Translations under genes and position numbers: made by a program | DNA from: Mixophyes australis | Taxonomy: Eukaryota > Chordata > Amphibia > Anura > Limnodynastidae | DNA: 64,000 nucleotides | Direction: 5' to 3' | NCBI GenBank assembly: GCA_036250195.1 | Contig: JAVHZZ010000010.1 | Coordinates: 79,901,257-79,965,256, forward strand | The notes under the pieces: model-generated | The model's database searches: none | The model's input: the letters and a program-made list of their open reading frames with translations, nothing else | What the model was told of the DNA's origin: nothing | Shown here: piece after piece, positions 10,753 through 20,614 of the stretch | How positions within the stretch are numbered: position 1 is the stretch's first letter | Layout of the letters: each line of letters starts with the position of its first letter

Positions 10753-11397
10753 TTATCTACACAGGATCTCTCCTCTGGGCCATAGCCTTTCCAATGAACA
10801 AGGAACTGACACTTGCCAAAATTCGCTCCACTTCGAAATCATCACCAAAGAAAGTCTTAATAGGATGAGGCACAGGGGGATCTTTAAAGAATTCATTGTG
10901 TAAAACAGGTTGTCTGCTGAAATTAGTAAAAAAGGGAGAGAACCCAGAAGAACCCAGGAGGATTGATGTTCAGAAGAATAGTAACGGAGGAAGGTCTCCA
11001 GGTCCTGATTCACCCGTTTGGTTTGACCATTGATCTGGGGATGGTATCCCGACGAGAATATGAGGCTTATCACAAGATTTTGCAAAAGGATCTCTAAAAT
11101 CTTGACACAAGCCCCACGGTCCGAGATAATTTCACGAGGACAACGGTAGAGACGAAATACGTTCTTGATGAACAGATGGGAAAGTTTAGAGGAGGATGGC
11201 AACCCTTCACAGGGAATGAAGTGGGCCATCTTTGAAAATCGGTCCATGATCACCCAAATGGTATTATAACCATGATTCTGGGGTAGATCTATTTTTAAAG
11301 TCCATAGTGATACTGTTCCAGGGAGAATCTGGAACTGGAAGAGGTTGCAGAAGACCAGAGGGAGGCTGTCTGGGGACCTTATGCCGTGCACAAACAT
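10753..11397 (-). pseudogene. Gypsy integrase catalytic core remnant
   Basis: The frame reads WVIMDRFSKMAHFIPCEGLP, then EIISDRGACV with the second catalytic Asp, and later GYHPQINGQTKRVNQDLETF. The family's catalytic Glu in GQTE is Lys here. The first catalytic Asp lies in the overlapping frame (ITMDFK, end of 11264-11716), showing a frameshift between the two. The core would join cDNA ends to host DNA; it is inactive. Sequence degenerates after about residue 150, and no chromodomain follows. Confidence 0.9.
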
Positions 11398-11716
11398 TAC
11401 AGGTTTTTACATATTTGAAAACATCCAATTCAACAGAGGGCCAAAAATAATATCTGGAAATAAGAGCAATGGTCTTCTTAAAATCACCATGTCCAGCAAA
11501 TTTAGTATAATATGCCCATCTCAAAACTTTGGCACAACGGTGAGGGCTTACAAAGGAGAGCCCAACAGGAGGAGACTTTACCAAACCAGTCAAATCCACA
11601 ACTTGCACTGGACTAAAAATGGGATTACATGCAGGAAAAGAGAAAAGATTGGAACTATCAGAACTCCAGAGCCAATGACCTTTCCAGATCTTTTTAGTGC
11701 CAGGGTGGTAGGTCAA
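11264..11716 (-). pseudogene. Gypsy integrase zinc finger and first catalytic Asp
   Basis: Residues 1-16 (MTYHPGTKKIWKGHWL) resemble the RNase H to integrase linker (HxPGxKN-like). An H(x)nH segment follows around YTKFAGHGDF, then the CNVCARHK zinc-finger pair (C-x2-C). The segment ends PDSPWNSITMDFK, holding the first catalytic Asp. A frameshift moves the rest of the core to 10753-11397. Confidence 0.88.
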
Positions 11717-11871
11717 GGTTAAATTGAGCCTTGAAAAAATAAGGGCCTCGCTGGGTTTGAGGCATTGGGCCTGTTGTAATTAGGTTAGGTTCTTGTGATC
11801 AGTCATGAATGTAACTGGGTGTTGAACCCCTTCCAAGAGGTAACACCATTCCTCTAATGCAATCTTAATAG

Positions 11872-12153
11872 CTAGGTGGTATTTGTCCCCAATGCCATAG
11901 TTATTTCAAAGGAAAAAAATGTCTTAGAGAGAAAACCACAAGGTTCGAGAGTTTCAGAAGAAGATCTCTGCGAAAGAAGTGCACCAATGCCAACTGAGGA
12001 TGTATCGACGACTGGTTTGTTTTGGTCAGGTTGTCTAAGAACTTGCACACAAACGAAGGCTTCTTTTAAGGATTTGAAGGCAGCAACTGCGTCCTTTGGC
12101 CAGACTTTACACAAACCTCCTTTCCTGGTTAGGGAGGAGATAGGAGCAATCAA
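11872..12153 (-). pseudogene. Gypsy RNase H remnant
   Basis: Reads APISSLTRKG near the N-terminus, the thumb/connection block AFKSLKEAF, and VVDTSSVGIGALLSQRSSSE where the family has a VDAS motif and GAVLSQ. FLSKTF follows. The second half of RNase H is in other frames or deleted; the track ends near 11760. Confidence 0.85.
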
Positions 12154-12753
12154 TGTAGAGAATCCTGTAATAAACTGGTGATCGTTTGAAAAACCAATGA
12201 AGCATTGGCTTTGCGATCATTGGGTAAAGGCCAGTTGAGAATAGATTCCACCTTCTTGGGGTCCATTTTGAGCCCATACCCAGAGACAAGATAACCAAGA
12301 AAGGGAACTTGTGGTAGCTCAAAAAGGCATTTTTCGAATTTACAGTAGAGGTGGTTCATAGTCAAGTAACTACCTCCTTGACTTGCTTGCTATGGGTGGA
12401 AATATTAGGAGAAAAAATGAGAATATCACCAGATAAACCACCACGGAATGGTACAGGAGGTCTCGAATCTTATTTACAAATTCTTGAAATAATGCTGTGG
12501 ATTGCAGATGCCGAGTATTGAAAGCGGTTTTCCATTTGTCGACTTGGTGAATGAGTATAAAATTATAGGCTCGTCTAAGGTCTAGTTTAGAGAAGAACTG
12601 TGCCTCACAGATGCAGTTAAACAGTTTCGGGATAAGAGGAAGATGATACTGGTTTTTGACTGTGATTGCATTCAGGTGACAATAATCAATACAGGGTCTT
12701 AAGGAGCCATCCTTCTTCTTGTCGAAGAGAAATCCTGCTCCTGCCGTAGACAA
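12107..12753 (-). pseudogene. Gypsy reverse transcriptase remnant
   Basis: ORF 12370-12753 begins [20 protein letters not shown] (RT motifs 1-2), then [12 protein letters not shown] (motif A with first catalytic Asp) and WKTAFNTRH. Near 12440 the VVVYL segment enters the catalytic box, where a single missing base destroys the expected YLDD sequence. The ORF at 12150-12365 continues with YCKFEKCLFELPQVPFLGYL and SGYGLKMDPKKVE, the thumb. Inactive by frameshifts and loss of the active site. Confidence 0.92.
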
Positions 12754-12803
12754 GGAATTCTGTATAAAGCCCTTCTAAAGATTTTCAGATATATATTCAA
12801 ACA

Positions 12804-13274
12804 TCAAACATGACCTTGGTTAAAGATAGGGATAAACCCTTCCTCTAGGTATAGTTTTTCCCAAAATAAGGTCAATTGAACAATCCCAAGGTCGATGTGG
12901 TGGTAATTTTTCAGAGACGGATTTGCTGAAGACATCCAGAAATTCCCTGTATCTGGGTGAACCACTGATGACAGATGAGAGGGCAAGGCATAGAATCTGA
13001 GCAACTAGGAGGAGAAACTTCAGAAAGGCATTGTTCTTTGCAAAAGGGACCCCAAGATATGACTTGGGCCAGACTCGTTGTTAATTTGTGGAGAATATGT
13101 CCTTAGCCAGGGTAGCCCTAGGATAGTAGGATTATTGGATTGCACAAGGATTAGGAACTTGGTCCACTCTGTATGGAGGACTTCTACCTGAGACCATAGT
13201 GGATAATTCAAATTGTATGGAGCATTGATTAAGAAAACCACTACTGTCTTTAGGATCGCCGTCATACTTCTCAT
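12804..13274 (-). pseudogene. Gypsy protease end and RT-linker remnant
   Basis: ORF 13020-13274 ends with [20 protein letters not shown], the block at the C-terminus of vertebrate Gypsy protease (ILGLPWL). ORF 12804-13004 then shows a decayed linker ([19 protein letters not shown]; PHRPWDCxIDL-like) ahead of the RT. No intact DSG/DTG protease active site was found, and the N-terminal part appears deleted. Confidence 0.75.
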
Positions 13275-13307
13275 GAGTGGATACGGAGACCCCAGGAACC
13301 CATGGTG

Positions 13308-13520
13308 TTAACAGTGGAGGTAGAAGTAGATGGGGAGGCCATGATGGCAGGAACTGTTTGTTGAGCAGTTAGGGGTCCCTGGAGAGAATCCAGGTGAATA
13401 AAAGCCTGTCCCTGAATGCATTGAAGCAACTAAGCCTGATGAATTGCTGTTGTTGTTGTTCCACCCTTTGAGCCAAGTGGAATAGAAGAACTCATGCAGA
13501 GGGTTCACCTTATCCATCCA
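13308..13520 (-). pseudogene. Gypsy gag N-terminal remnant
   Basis: The minus-strand frame starts MDKVNPLHEFF just inside the 5' LTR, then contains a short Asn-rich run (from a Gln/Asn codon repeat). Members of this family start Gag with a similar leader and coiled-coil Gln run. The rest of Gag is missing: within about 30 bases the sequence changes to protease-like sequence, so a large internal deletion lies here. Confidence 0.65.
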
Positions 13521-13536
13521 TGGTGCCAGACTATTT

Positions 13537-14159
13537 TGTCAGGACAGCATATTGGATAGAGCTACTAACTTATAGTGGTGCAACTGAACAAGCAGGTGCA
13601 GAGTCTAATGCATCCCTGGTTTTCACCAGGGAACCCCGCAAGGTTGTTTGGGATTGGCTGAAAGAGGTGTGCAGGTTGTGGTTCTTCACGACATTTACCA
13701 GTGTAGTACTGGTGCCAGTAGTCAAGCAATCTGGGTCAAGCCAATCAGAAGAAGCAGTACCAATGGGAGATCCAAGAGGAAGGTAAGAATAGCCAAGGTC
13801 AATGTAGATGTGCAACAGAATCAAATCAAGGGAATAGTCAGGGAATAAGCCAGGTCAAAATAGAAACAACAATAGGTAGCTGGATATCAAACAAGGAACG
13901 CTGGAGGCAATTAAGACCTGATACTCTGGCACCCTTATGGTTTCAGAGTCAGGTTTAAATAGAGGCTCCTAGGGGCTATTAGGCTGGTTGTCAGTCACAA
14001 CACTGACCTCCGATAGGGTGCCGAGAATAGCGTCCTATTGCCTAGTAATAGGCGAGCAACTGCGTATGCGCCCGGCGTTGCCCGGAGGGCGCCCCCCGGC
14101 CGGAAATTTCAGGTGGCCATCCTTGCTCTATGGGTGTGATGCGGGGACAGTGCCTGACA
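13537..14159 (-). repeat. 5' LTR of Gypsy element 2
   Basis: On the minus strand it starts TGTCAGGCACTG and ends GTCCTGACA, the TG...CA signature. Its U3 part matches 10521-10661. A TATA-like TATTTAAA lies near 13955 (minus strand). The length, 623 bp, is within the usual range for Gypsy LTRs. Confidence 0.9.
13951..13962 (-). promoter_or_regulatory. LTR TATA-like box
   Basis: CTCTATTTAAACC on the minus strand, conserved in the partial 3' LTR at 10522-10534. Likely core promoter. Confidence 0.6.
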
Positions 14160-14161
14160 AT

Positions 14162-14440
14162 TAGTAGGTCAATAATTCAAATGTAGACATTGTTAATAAG
14201 TTGACAATTCAAATGTAGATGTATAATATGGTTAGTGTTAGGGTTAGGGACAGGGTTAGGGATAAGGGATAGTTTAGGGTTAGGGCTAGGGATAGGAATA
14301 GGGATATGCCTAGGGATAGCGTTAGGGATATTATTGTGGAACCTAATAATACTGGCTACATTTGAATTGTCAAGCTAATAATACTTTCTACATTCTAATT
14401 GTCGAACTAATAATACTGTCATTATTTTCGACTTTCTAAC
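14162..14440. repeat. telomere-like repeats between inverted arms
   Basis: A degenerate TTAGGG-type tract (14230-14332; GGTTAGGGATA, GGGTTAGGG, CTAGGGATAG) is flanked by inverted arms. The left arm holds GACAATTCAAATGTAG (14203-14218) and a partial copy near 14172; the right arm holds the reverse complement CTACATTTGAATTGTC (14356-14371) and a further degenerate copy. It looks like a mobile or subtelomeric-derived repeat rather than a true telomere. Confidence 0.7.
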
Positions 14441-14489
14441 AATGTCTATAGCATGGTGTCAACCATATACATGTTGGTCATGGAGATTT

Positions 14490-14835
14490 TGAACATATGC
14501 ATTACACCCAGCATCAGATAGTAACGAGATGGAATTCCACACTTTATATGTGTCAGCAGTTTTCTCAAGCCATTTCATTTGTGGGGTGGGCCTACCCTGG
14601 GATTTCTTCTTTTCTTAAAATGACCATCCTATCAGCCAGTGCCCTGCCATTATGTTTTAAAAGTGTCCTTTACTTTATTAAACTGTCATCCCATCAGCAA
14701 CTGCTGTGCCACAATGTGTCACCAAAACACAGGAGGGTTTTTGGGCAAACCTAAACCAAAACACAAAGTTGTTTTTAGAACCAAACTGACAGCCAAAACA
14801 AAGGTGTGTGCACACATCTCTAATTTCTACCAGAG
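14490..14835 (+). mobile_element. hAT transposon fragment with transposase remnant
   Basis: The frame from 14497 reads HQIVTRWNSTLYM, matching the VVTRWNSTLYML motif of the hAT transposase at 53973-54812 in this window. The transposase similarity ends within about 25 codons. The right end (14720-14830) resembles a hAT terminus: its reverse complement has AGAGATGTGTGCAC and GTTTTGGTTTAGG, like the left end of the 52.7-kb hAT (AGGTGTGCACC and GTTTTGGGTTTTGG). Internally deleted copy of a related element, opposite orientation. Confidence 0.7.
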
Positions 14836-14879
14836 TGACAAAGAAAGCACCAATTAGCTTCAGTAGTGCAATCGCAAAC

Positions 14880-15200
14880 AGCCAATCACAAGCACTTTAC
14901 TAGTGCCAGAGACCATCATCATCATCCATTATTTACACCTGTCCTGACCACCCTCAAATAATGCAGCTTTGTCAGGAATATGAACGTCTTTTTCCTGGTC
15001 TGCACACTCGGCCTAGATTAGAGCTCTCCCATCCCCCTCTGGTGCAGGCTGGCATAAGTGGCAGAATGATTCAAATCTGCACAGGCTCATATAGGTGTGT
15101 GCCAACTTTCTGGGCCTGCACAGAGCTATTTCATGCAAGATACGCTACACAAGCTTGGCATAGTACTCAGTCTGCATCAATCCCAAGTACCCTATTTTTT
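14880..15200. repeat. dispersed repeat, member 1
   Basis: Shares GAGCTATTTCATGCAAGATA with 19600-19622 (AAAGCTATTTCATGCAAGATA) and weaker similarity around it. Family unknown, probably an old MITE. Confidence 0.4.
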
Positions 15201-15239
15201 GTCCTAAATCAACACTCAGCTTTGTAAAGTTGTGTTGAA

Positions 15240-15699
15240 AGGTAGATGGACTATGAGATGATTTATTTAGCCTGTTTGTCCATAATATGTAGTGTTATGT
15301 GTTTCTGTGTGCTCCTAATATATTAACATTAACCGTAATTTTGCTAAGACATTCCCTATATTATATTTTTTTACACTCCTGTGTATTGAAGTAACTGTGG
15401 GTGATTGATTGTGTGTTTTCCTTGTTGATCCAACTCCTCCTCTTTTAGACACTACTGCCTGGTTCATGTAGTTCCAACCATGTTCAAATCCAAGCAGTTC
15501 TCAAGATACGTTTCAATTTGAATGTTGGTGTAAGTACACTCTGCCTAAATGTTACTTGCCCTATGTTAATAGACAGAACACATGATATAATCACACACAT
15601 GGGCAATATAAAGTCCCATTAAGATGCATGCATAAAGAAAATATTCTATAAAATAAATTGACAACTCATAATCTACTAATCATTAATAAAAATGTAAAA
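15240..15699. other. unassigned AT-rich DNA
   Basis: No feature recognised. Confidence 0.45.
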
Positions 15700-16087
15700 A
15701 AATGTAGGATGTCCATCGGCCCTCATAATAAACTGATCACAATTAAATAAATAAATAATGTTAACTGTATACACATTGGTCTTCTGTATGAATATAAATA
15801 AATAAATGTATCAATACTGGAGAATATGACATACAGATGAGAATTTCTAGTATCAATCTATGTCGTATAGAATACGGAAGATGAATGTCCCAAAAGAAGT
15901 ATGTACTAATCCACAAGCAATAATGCAAAAATTGTGTGTTTGACTGGTCCACAAGAAAAATCACAAAATAACAGTCTCAAGTAGGGAAAACGAATGCATC
16001 ACCATTGTTGACTTAATCTTGAGATCATTAGTAATAAATGTCCCAATGAATGCTTGATGCAACTTGTTCCTTGAGAATTTCTACACA
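15700..16087 (-). repeat. long inverted repeat, left arm
   Basis: Reverse complement of 17972-18465, including CACAAGCAATAATGCAAAA, CATACAGATGAGAAT and CTTGAGAATTTCTACAC. A 67-codon frame with YCLWISTYFFWDIHL is kept in both arms, but it has no recognisable domain and its conservation may only mirror DNA identity. Confidence 0.85.
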
Positions 16088-16089
16088 AA

Positions 16090-17140
16090 CAAGGCGCTGC
16101 TTCATGGTTGAAGGGGAGTCGGGCTTATGTCCAAAATGCAAATCGCAAAGAGCGGATTGGTTGCATAACTTTTGGGGCTGCAGGAAGATTAAGAGGTTCT
16201 GGTATAAGACGGGGAATTACATTAATTACACTTTTAAAACACAGATCGCATTAGCCACAGAACCTCTTCTGCTGGCTGATTTTGGCAGCTGGAAAGATTT
16301 CCTGCCATCCTCTGATGTTCTAGCAGCCCTGGTTGTAATTGTTACAATTGCAAAATTGATTTTACGATATTGGACGTCCCCAGTGCCACCGACTCTGGGT
16401 ATGCTTAAAGTGGAAATTTTAGACAGTAGATATTTGGACAGGAGAGCCACTCTCCCAGATATAGAAAAAGGTGGGCTGAGATTTCATAAAAAATGGGGTA
16501 TATAAATATTGATTAACTGGACCCTTCGATTCAGCAGAATATCTTTAAACTGTTCAAATACACCACCTAGTACTTACTTAGGCAATTAAGTTAAGGAAAA
16601 ACTTAGATTGAAAAAGGATGATGGTTCCTACCTGGTTGGACTCCAAAACCTTAAACTCTGGAAACGTATTCTGATTTTAGGAATGCTGAGTGATTAAAAC
16701 ATTGGGCAGACAGCGTGACCCTTCTAACACTCTTAAGGGCGCAGTGGTCCGTTAGTTGGATGAAGACCAGACTAATACCTTTTAACTTAACTTGAATTTT
16801 ACTGAGAGACAACTACCACTCCCCCCATCCCATCCCTTGTCTTCTTTCCCCATTTCAGTTGTAATTGTCTGTTTAAAATAGTTCATACCAAACAGTCACA
16901 TTTGTGAATATATGTGTACAAAAATATAAACAATGTTTTCGTGAATTTTAAGCAACGCAAGTTTCTCAGTCAATGTTTATGTTTGATACTGAGCATTAAT
17001 ACCTATATGTCATGTATATTTCAATTGTATTTGAAAAAGTCAAAGTGTGTAACAGGAATGACATGCTTGATTTAAGGTATTTGTCATCTGAACTATTTTT
17101 TTTGTTCAAAATAAAAAAAAGATTTAAAAAAAAACAAAAA
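16090..17140 (+). mobile_element. 5'-truncated L1/Tx1-like LINE (ORF2 end and 3' UTR)
   Basis: The ORF 16050-16505 contains CPKCKSQRADWLHNFWGCRK followed by an FW segment, the C-terminal Cys/His block of L1-clade ORF2 proteins, and later LILRYWTSPVPPT, which matches the AKxxIxxxWKSxxPP block near the ORF2 end. A 3' UTR runs to an A-rich tail at about 17105-17140. The ORF2 C-terminus helps RNA binding; without the RT and endonuclease this copy is dead. The first few codons belong to the flanking inverted repeat. Confidence 0.8.
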
Positions 17141-17383
17141 ACCAGCAAATATTCTGAGCTGAAAAATACTCAGATACAAATTGGAACATAACCTTATTGC
17201 ATTATTATTACAAAATATTTCAAGTACAATGTAAAAATAAAATATAGACATAAATAAAATAAAAATCATATACAATTGAAAAGCATTAAGAAATGAATTC
17301 ATGACTATAGTACATTAAAATAAAAAAATATATAAAAAAATTACATATTATATAAATATACAACTCTGTCTCTGTAGCGATCA
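17141..17383. other. unassigned A/T-rich DNA
   Basis: Very AT-rich, no feature seen. Confidence 0.4.
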
Positions 17384-17620
17384 GGGCCAGATTAAGGGAA
17401 TGGAGGCCCCTGGGCTAAGGGGGCCTCCATTCCTCCGTGAGAGTCCCTCCCCCATGATCCGAGCTGCCCGCCCCCCCGGCACTTACCTCCTTCTCCGGCG
17501 CGCTGTACGCTCTTTACTGAGGAGATCTCGTGAGAGTGAGACTCACAAGATCTCCTCAGTAAGGAGACTACAGCGCGCCGGGGAAGGACCGCAGTGAAAG
17601 TGCTCAGCAGCACTGATCGT
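17384..17620. mobile_element. hAT-type MITE, right end not resolved
   Basis: Begins CAGGGCCAGATTAAGGG, a CAGGGCC-type hAT terminus, and holds a GC-rich palindrome at 17495-17583: CCGGCGCGCTGTA and its near reverse complement, with GAGGAGATCTCGTGAG pairing with CTCACAAGATCTCCTC. A matching right TIR is not present, so the copy is truncated. Confidence 0.6.
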
Positions 17621-17971
17621 GGTATTCATACAATCATGAAATTAAATTGCATATATATGATTAATATTATATTAAAGTAATTAATGGTTATGGAATATGA
17701 ATTATATACTTACCGGGGTAGGATGGATGGATGGATATCTACAATTGAGTGCCACCTTATTGCAGACTGTGTGGCGAAAGGCATAGAATTGTGAGACGGA
17801 TTAACATATGCCAGTATATAGTTGACAGACTCACATTAGTTCATCTGACATATAATCAATTTACTCTCCAATTTGCATTAATTGGGTCCTTTGACCCTAA
17901 CATCTGTTTTGTTTGAGGTTTTGTGGACATTCAACTTGCAGTATTTCATGAAATACATGATTATACAACAA

Positions 17972-18465
17972 GAACTCAGTGTAGAAATTCTCAAGGAACA
18001 ATTTACATCAAGCTTCCATTGGGACATTTTATTACTAATGAGCTGAAGAAAAAGTCAACAATGGTGATACATTAGTTTTCCCTACTTCATCATCATCATC
18101 AGTTTTTCTATTACTTGAGACTGGTATTTTGTGTTTTTTCTTCTGGACCAGTCAAACACACATGTTTTGCATTATTGCTTGTGGATTAGTACATACTTCT
18201 TTTGGGACATTCATCTTTTGTATTCACTACGACATAGATCAATACTAGATATTCTCATCTGTATGTCATATTCTCCAGTATTGATACATTTATTTATTTA
18301 TATTCATACAGAAGACCAATGGGTATACCATGTCTTTATTAGATTTTCTAATTAATAGGTGTTTCGCATAGGTTCAAATAACTTATAAGTGGACATTATT
18401 TATTGATTTAATTTTGATCAGTTTATTATGAGCACGGATGGGACATCCTACATTTTTTTAGACTG
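17972..18465 (+). repeat. long inverted repeat, right arm
   Basis: Inverted counterpart of 15700-16087, roughly 85-90% alike by eye with some insertions (for example a CATCATCATC run at 18090). Confidence 0.85.
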
Positions 18466-18628
18466 ACTAATCAAGGAGAGATACCTTGGTCCCACTGCTG
18501 CCGTAATAAACTTGTGTTGTCTGATTTCTGAGCGCAATGTAAGTACCTATTTATGTTAATAAAAATGTGTTTTAAAAACACATTAAATACATAAATCAGA
18601 ATGTTCTTAATGATTACTGTACATACAA

Positions 18629-19260
18629 GCCGGATTCGTTAAGGAACGCATGCTCAGAAACAGATTATATGCGAGTGAATGCAAGTCCCTGAAATTCATC
18701 TGAATGCAAATGCTACTTCTGACAGCCTACGATTTAAAGGGCAGAAAGGGGAAGGGAAGAGGCATACGCATTATACAGTAAGGTCATTCCAAGGTCGAGC
18801 ACATGTACATATGTTTGATTCAAGCTCTGGGCATCTATAAGGTACATGATTTTCAGCCACCGGTTTGCACAATCTACAGAGCAGGTGTAGATCCTGATTG
18901 ATAGTGATGACAGTTGCATATGCATGCCAGAGCACACGTTTGCAATGTATTTTATGTTAAAAAAATATATATGTAAAAAATAATTATGTAAATGTTTATT
19001 TACTCATGATCATAGCATGTATTGATGTATTTAATTTTTTTAATTTTATTCTGTGCATGCTAATGGAACTTTATATTGCACATATGCATTGCATCTATCC
19101 TGCAGGGTGTTCTGTCTGTCTGCATATGGCAAGTACCATATAGCCAGAGCACACTTATACCCATTTTGAAATGACAACGTTTCTTGGGATACGCTTGTAC
19201 TTAAATACGATTTTAAAAAACTTACATTATGTTCACTTTGCGTTCCTTGATGATTCAGGC
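18629..19260. mobile_element. MITE with GGATTCGTTAAGGAACG termini, copy 1
   Basis: Left GCCGGATTCGTTAAGGAACG and reverse complement of right GCCTGAATCATCAAGGAACG are terminal inverted repeats of about 22 bp. Interior shares AAGCTCTGGGCA and a GATAGTGATG(A)CAGT-like block with the copy at 20054-20614. Non-autonomous. Confidence 0.75.
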
Positions 19261-19359
19261 CCACAATGCATTTCACATTTTCTCTTACGTGCATAAAAAT
19301 GTGCTATCTAGTGACAAACATTCATGTCGTTTTTGATAAAAAGACAATGTCATGATCAC

Positions 19360-19690
19360 TATCAGTTGGCACTTACACCTGCCCTTTAGCTAGTGCAGAT
19401 GATACTGCTAAAATAAAAGTACTTTAGAGGAACCCAGGACTTGAATTGGCTGCATCCACGTTGGCATGCCCTTACTGTACATTGACTATGTTCATCCACC
19501 CTTTCCCACCCGCCTTCCACCCTTCAATTCGTAGACAGTTGTAAGTGTCATTTGTGTTCAGACATGCGTTCATTGGCGTAAGGCCTGTTTCTTTGCATGT
19601 GCAAAGCTATTTCATGCAAGATATGGCAAAAAAAGAAGCTTACATCAGAAGATGAATCAGGTCCTATATGTTTGCATAAACCTTTTGTGT
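19360..19690. repeat. dispersed repeat, member 2
   Basis: Shares GCTATTTCATGCAAGATA with 15125-15142. Ends with GATGAATCAGGTCC, a terminus similar to the MITE family on either side. Confidence 0.4.
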
Positions 19691-20053
19691 TCCATTAACT
19701 TTAATTAACCCCTGCTGTCTGCCAGTCATGAATGTAAACATAGATTAATGTCAAATAGAGCAGCATTCTGTTGACCAAAAAGATGAGTTCATCAGAATAT
19801 TGTTCCCTGTTTTTGCTCTTCCATCCTTACATCATCTGCCAGGTGACCATAGCGTGGGAACCAGGAAGGGCCTAAAATTCCTGATGTAAAGAAGGTTATA
19901 CTGGAAAGTCTTGCGGGGGTGAATGACTGTCAATAGTCAGCCTAAGATAGTTCCCTTCTAGTTCCACAACTGGACTCATTTGCATTTGCAGTTGTCATCA
20001 CCATATACATGATGTTAACTAACATAACTCCTTGCCTATACTTAAAGACATTT
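19691..20053. other. unassigned DNA
   Basis: No feature recognised. Confidence 0.4.
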
Positions 20054-20614
20054 GGGTCCGATTCATCAAGGAACGTATCTGCCGATTTTTAGTGTATCGT
20101 ATGCAAAATCACTTTGCGCATGCCCAGAACCGGGACATATACCAGTAAACACATGCCCTGTTCACTCCAGCTTTGAATGCTAAGGATACTTATTTCAATT
20201 TGCGATTTCAGGGAGTGAACAGGATGGGGAAGGAGGCCAAACTCTAGCACACACAGCCACATCCAAATCAAGCTCTGGGCACTGCAAAGTTACTTGTTTT
20301 TCCGCCGTATCTCTTGCTCCAGCTGCAGGACTATTCTCTTATCCTGATCACTAGTGATGGCAGTCTAGTATGCATGCTATAACATGTGTTTGTAAACAGG
20401 AGAAACTGTAAAAATGTATCCATATATAATCCATATTGGCTTTGGACGTACCATGCAGTGTTTTGTGTAGTAGAGCACAACAGACCTACACCTGAATTCA
20501 ACAGCACATGTTTCTAGAGATCTGTGCTTTGATGAATTCACAAAGCCGAAATACGTGCATTATAAAACAAACGCAGGTTGTGCTCAGTATGTGTGCTTTG
20601 ATGAATCAGGCTCA
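20054..20614. mobile_element. MITE with GATTCATCAAGGAACG termini, copy 2
   Basis: Begins GGGTCCGATTCATCAAGG and ends TTTGATGAATCAGGCTCA. Same family as 18629-19260; the right half has diverged and may carry rearrangement. Confidence 0.7.

Larger units (their letters stand above)
10521..14159 (-). mobile_element. internally deleted Ty3/Gypsy element 2
   Basis: On the minus strand, a 623-bp 5' LTR (13537-14159), a start of gag, protease, RT, RNase H and integrase remnants, a polypurine tract, then a partial 3' LTR (10521-10661). Most of gag is deleted (junction near 13290) and the integrase C-terminus with any chromodomain is missing before the polypurine tract. It differs in LTR sequence from the plus-strand element at 1.7-7.3 kb but is of the same broad Gypsy type. 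The 3' LTR keeps U3 and stops near the TATA box, joined directly to a broken palindromic MITE. Confidence 0.9.

Noticed and set aside
14230..14332. True chromosome end
   Set aside because: The TTAGGG-like units are degenerate, short and flanked by ordinary sequence on both sides.
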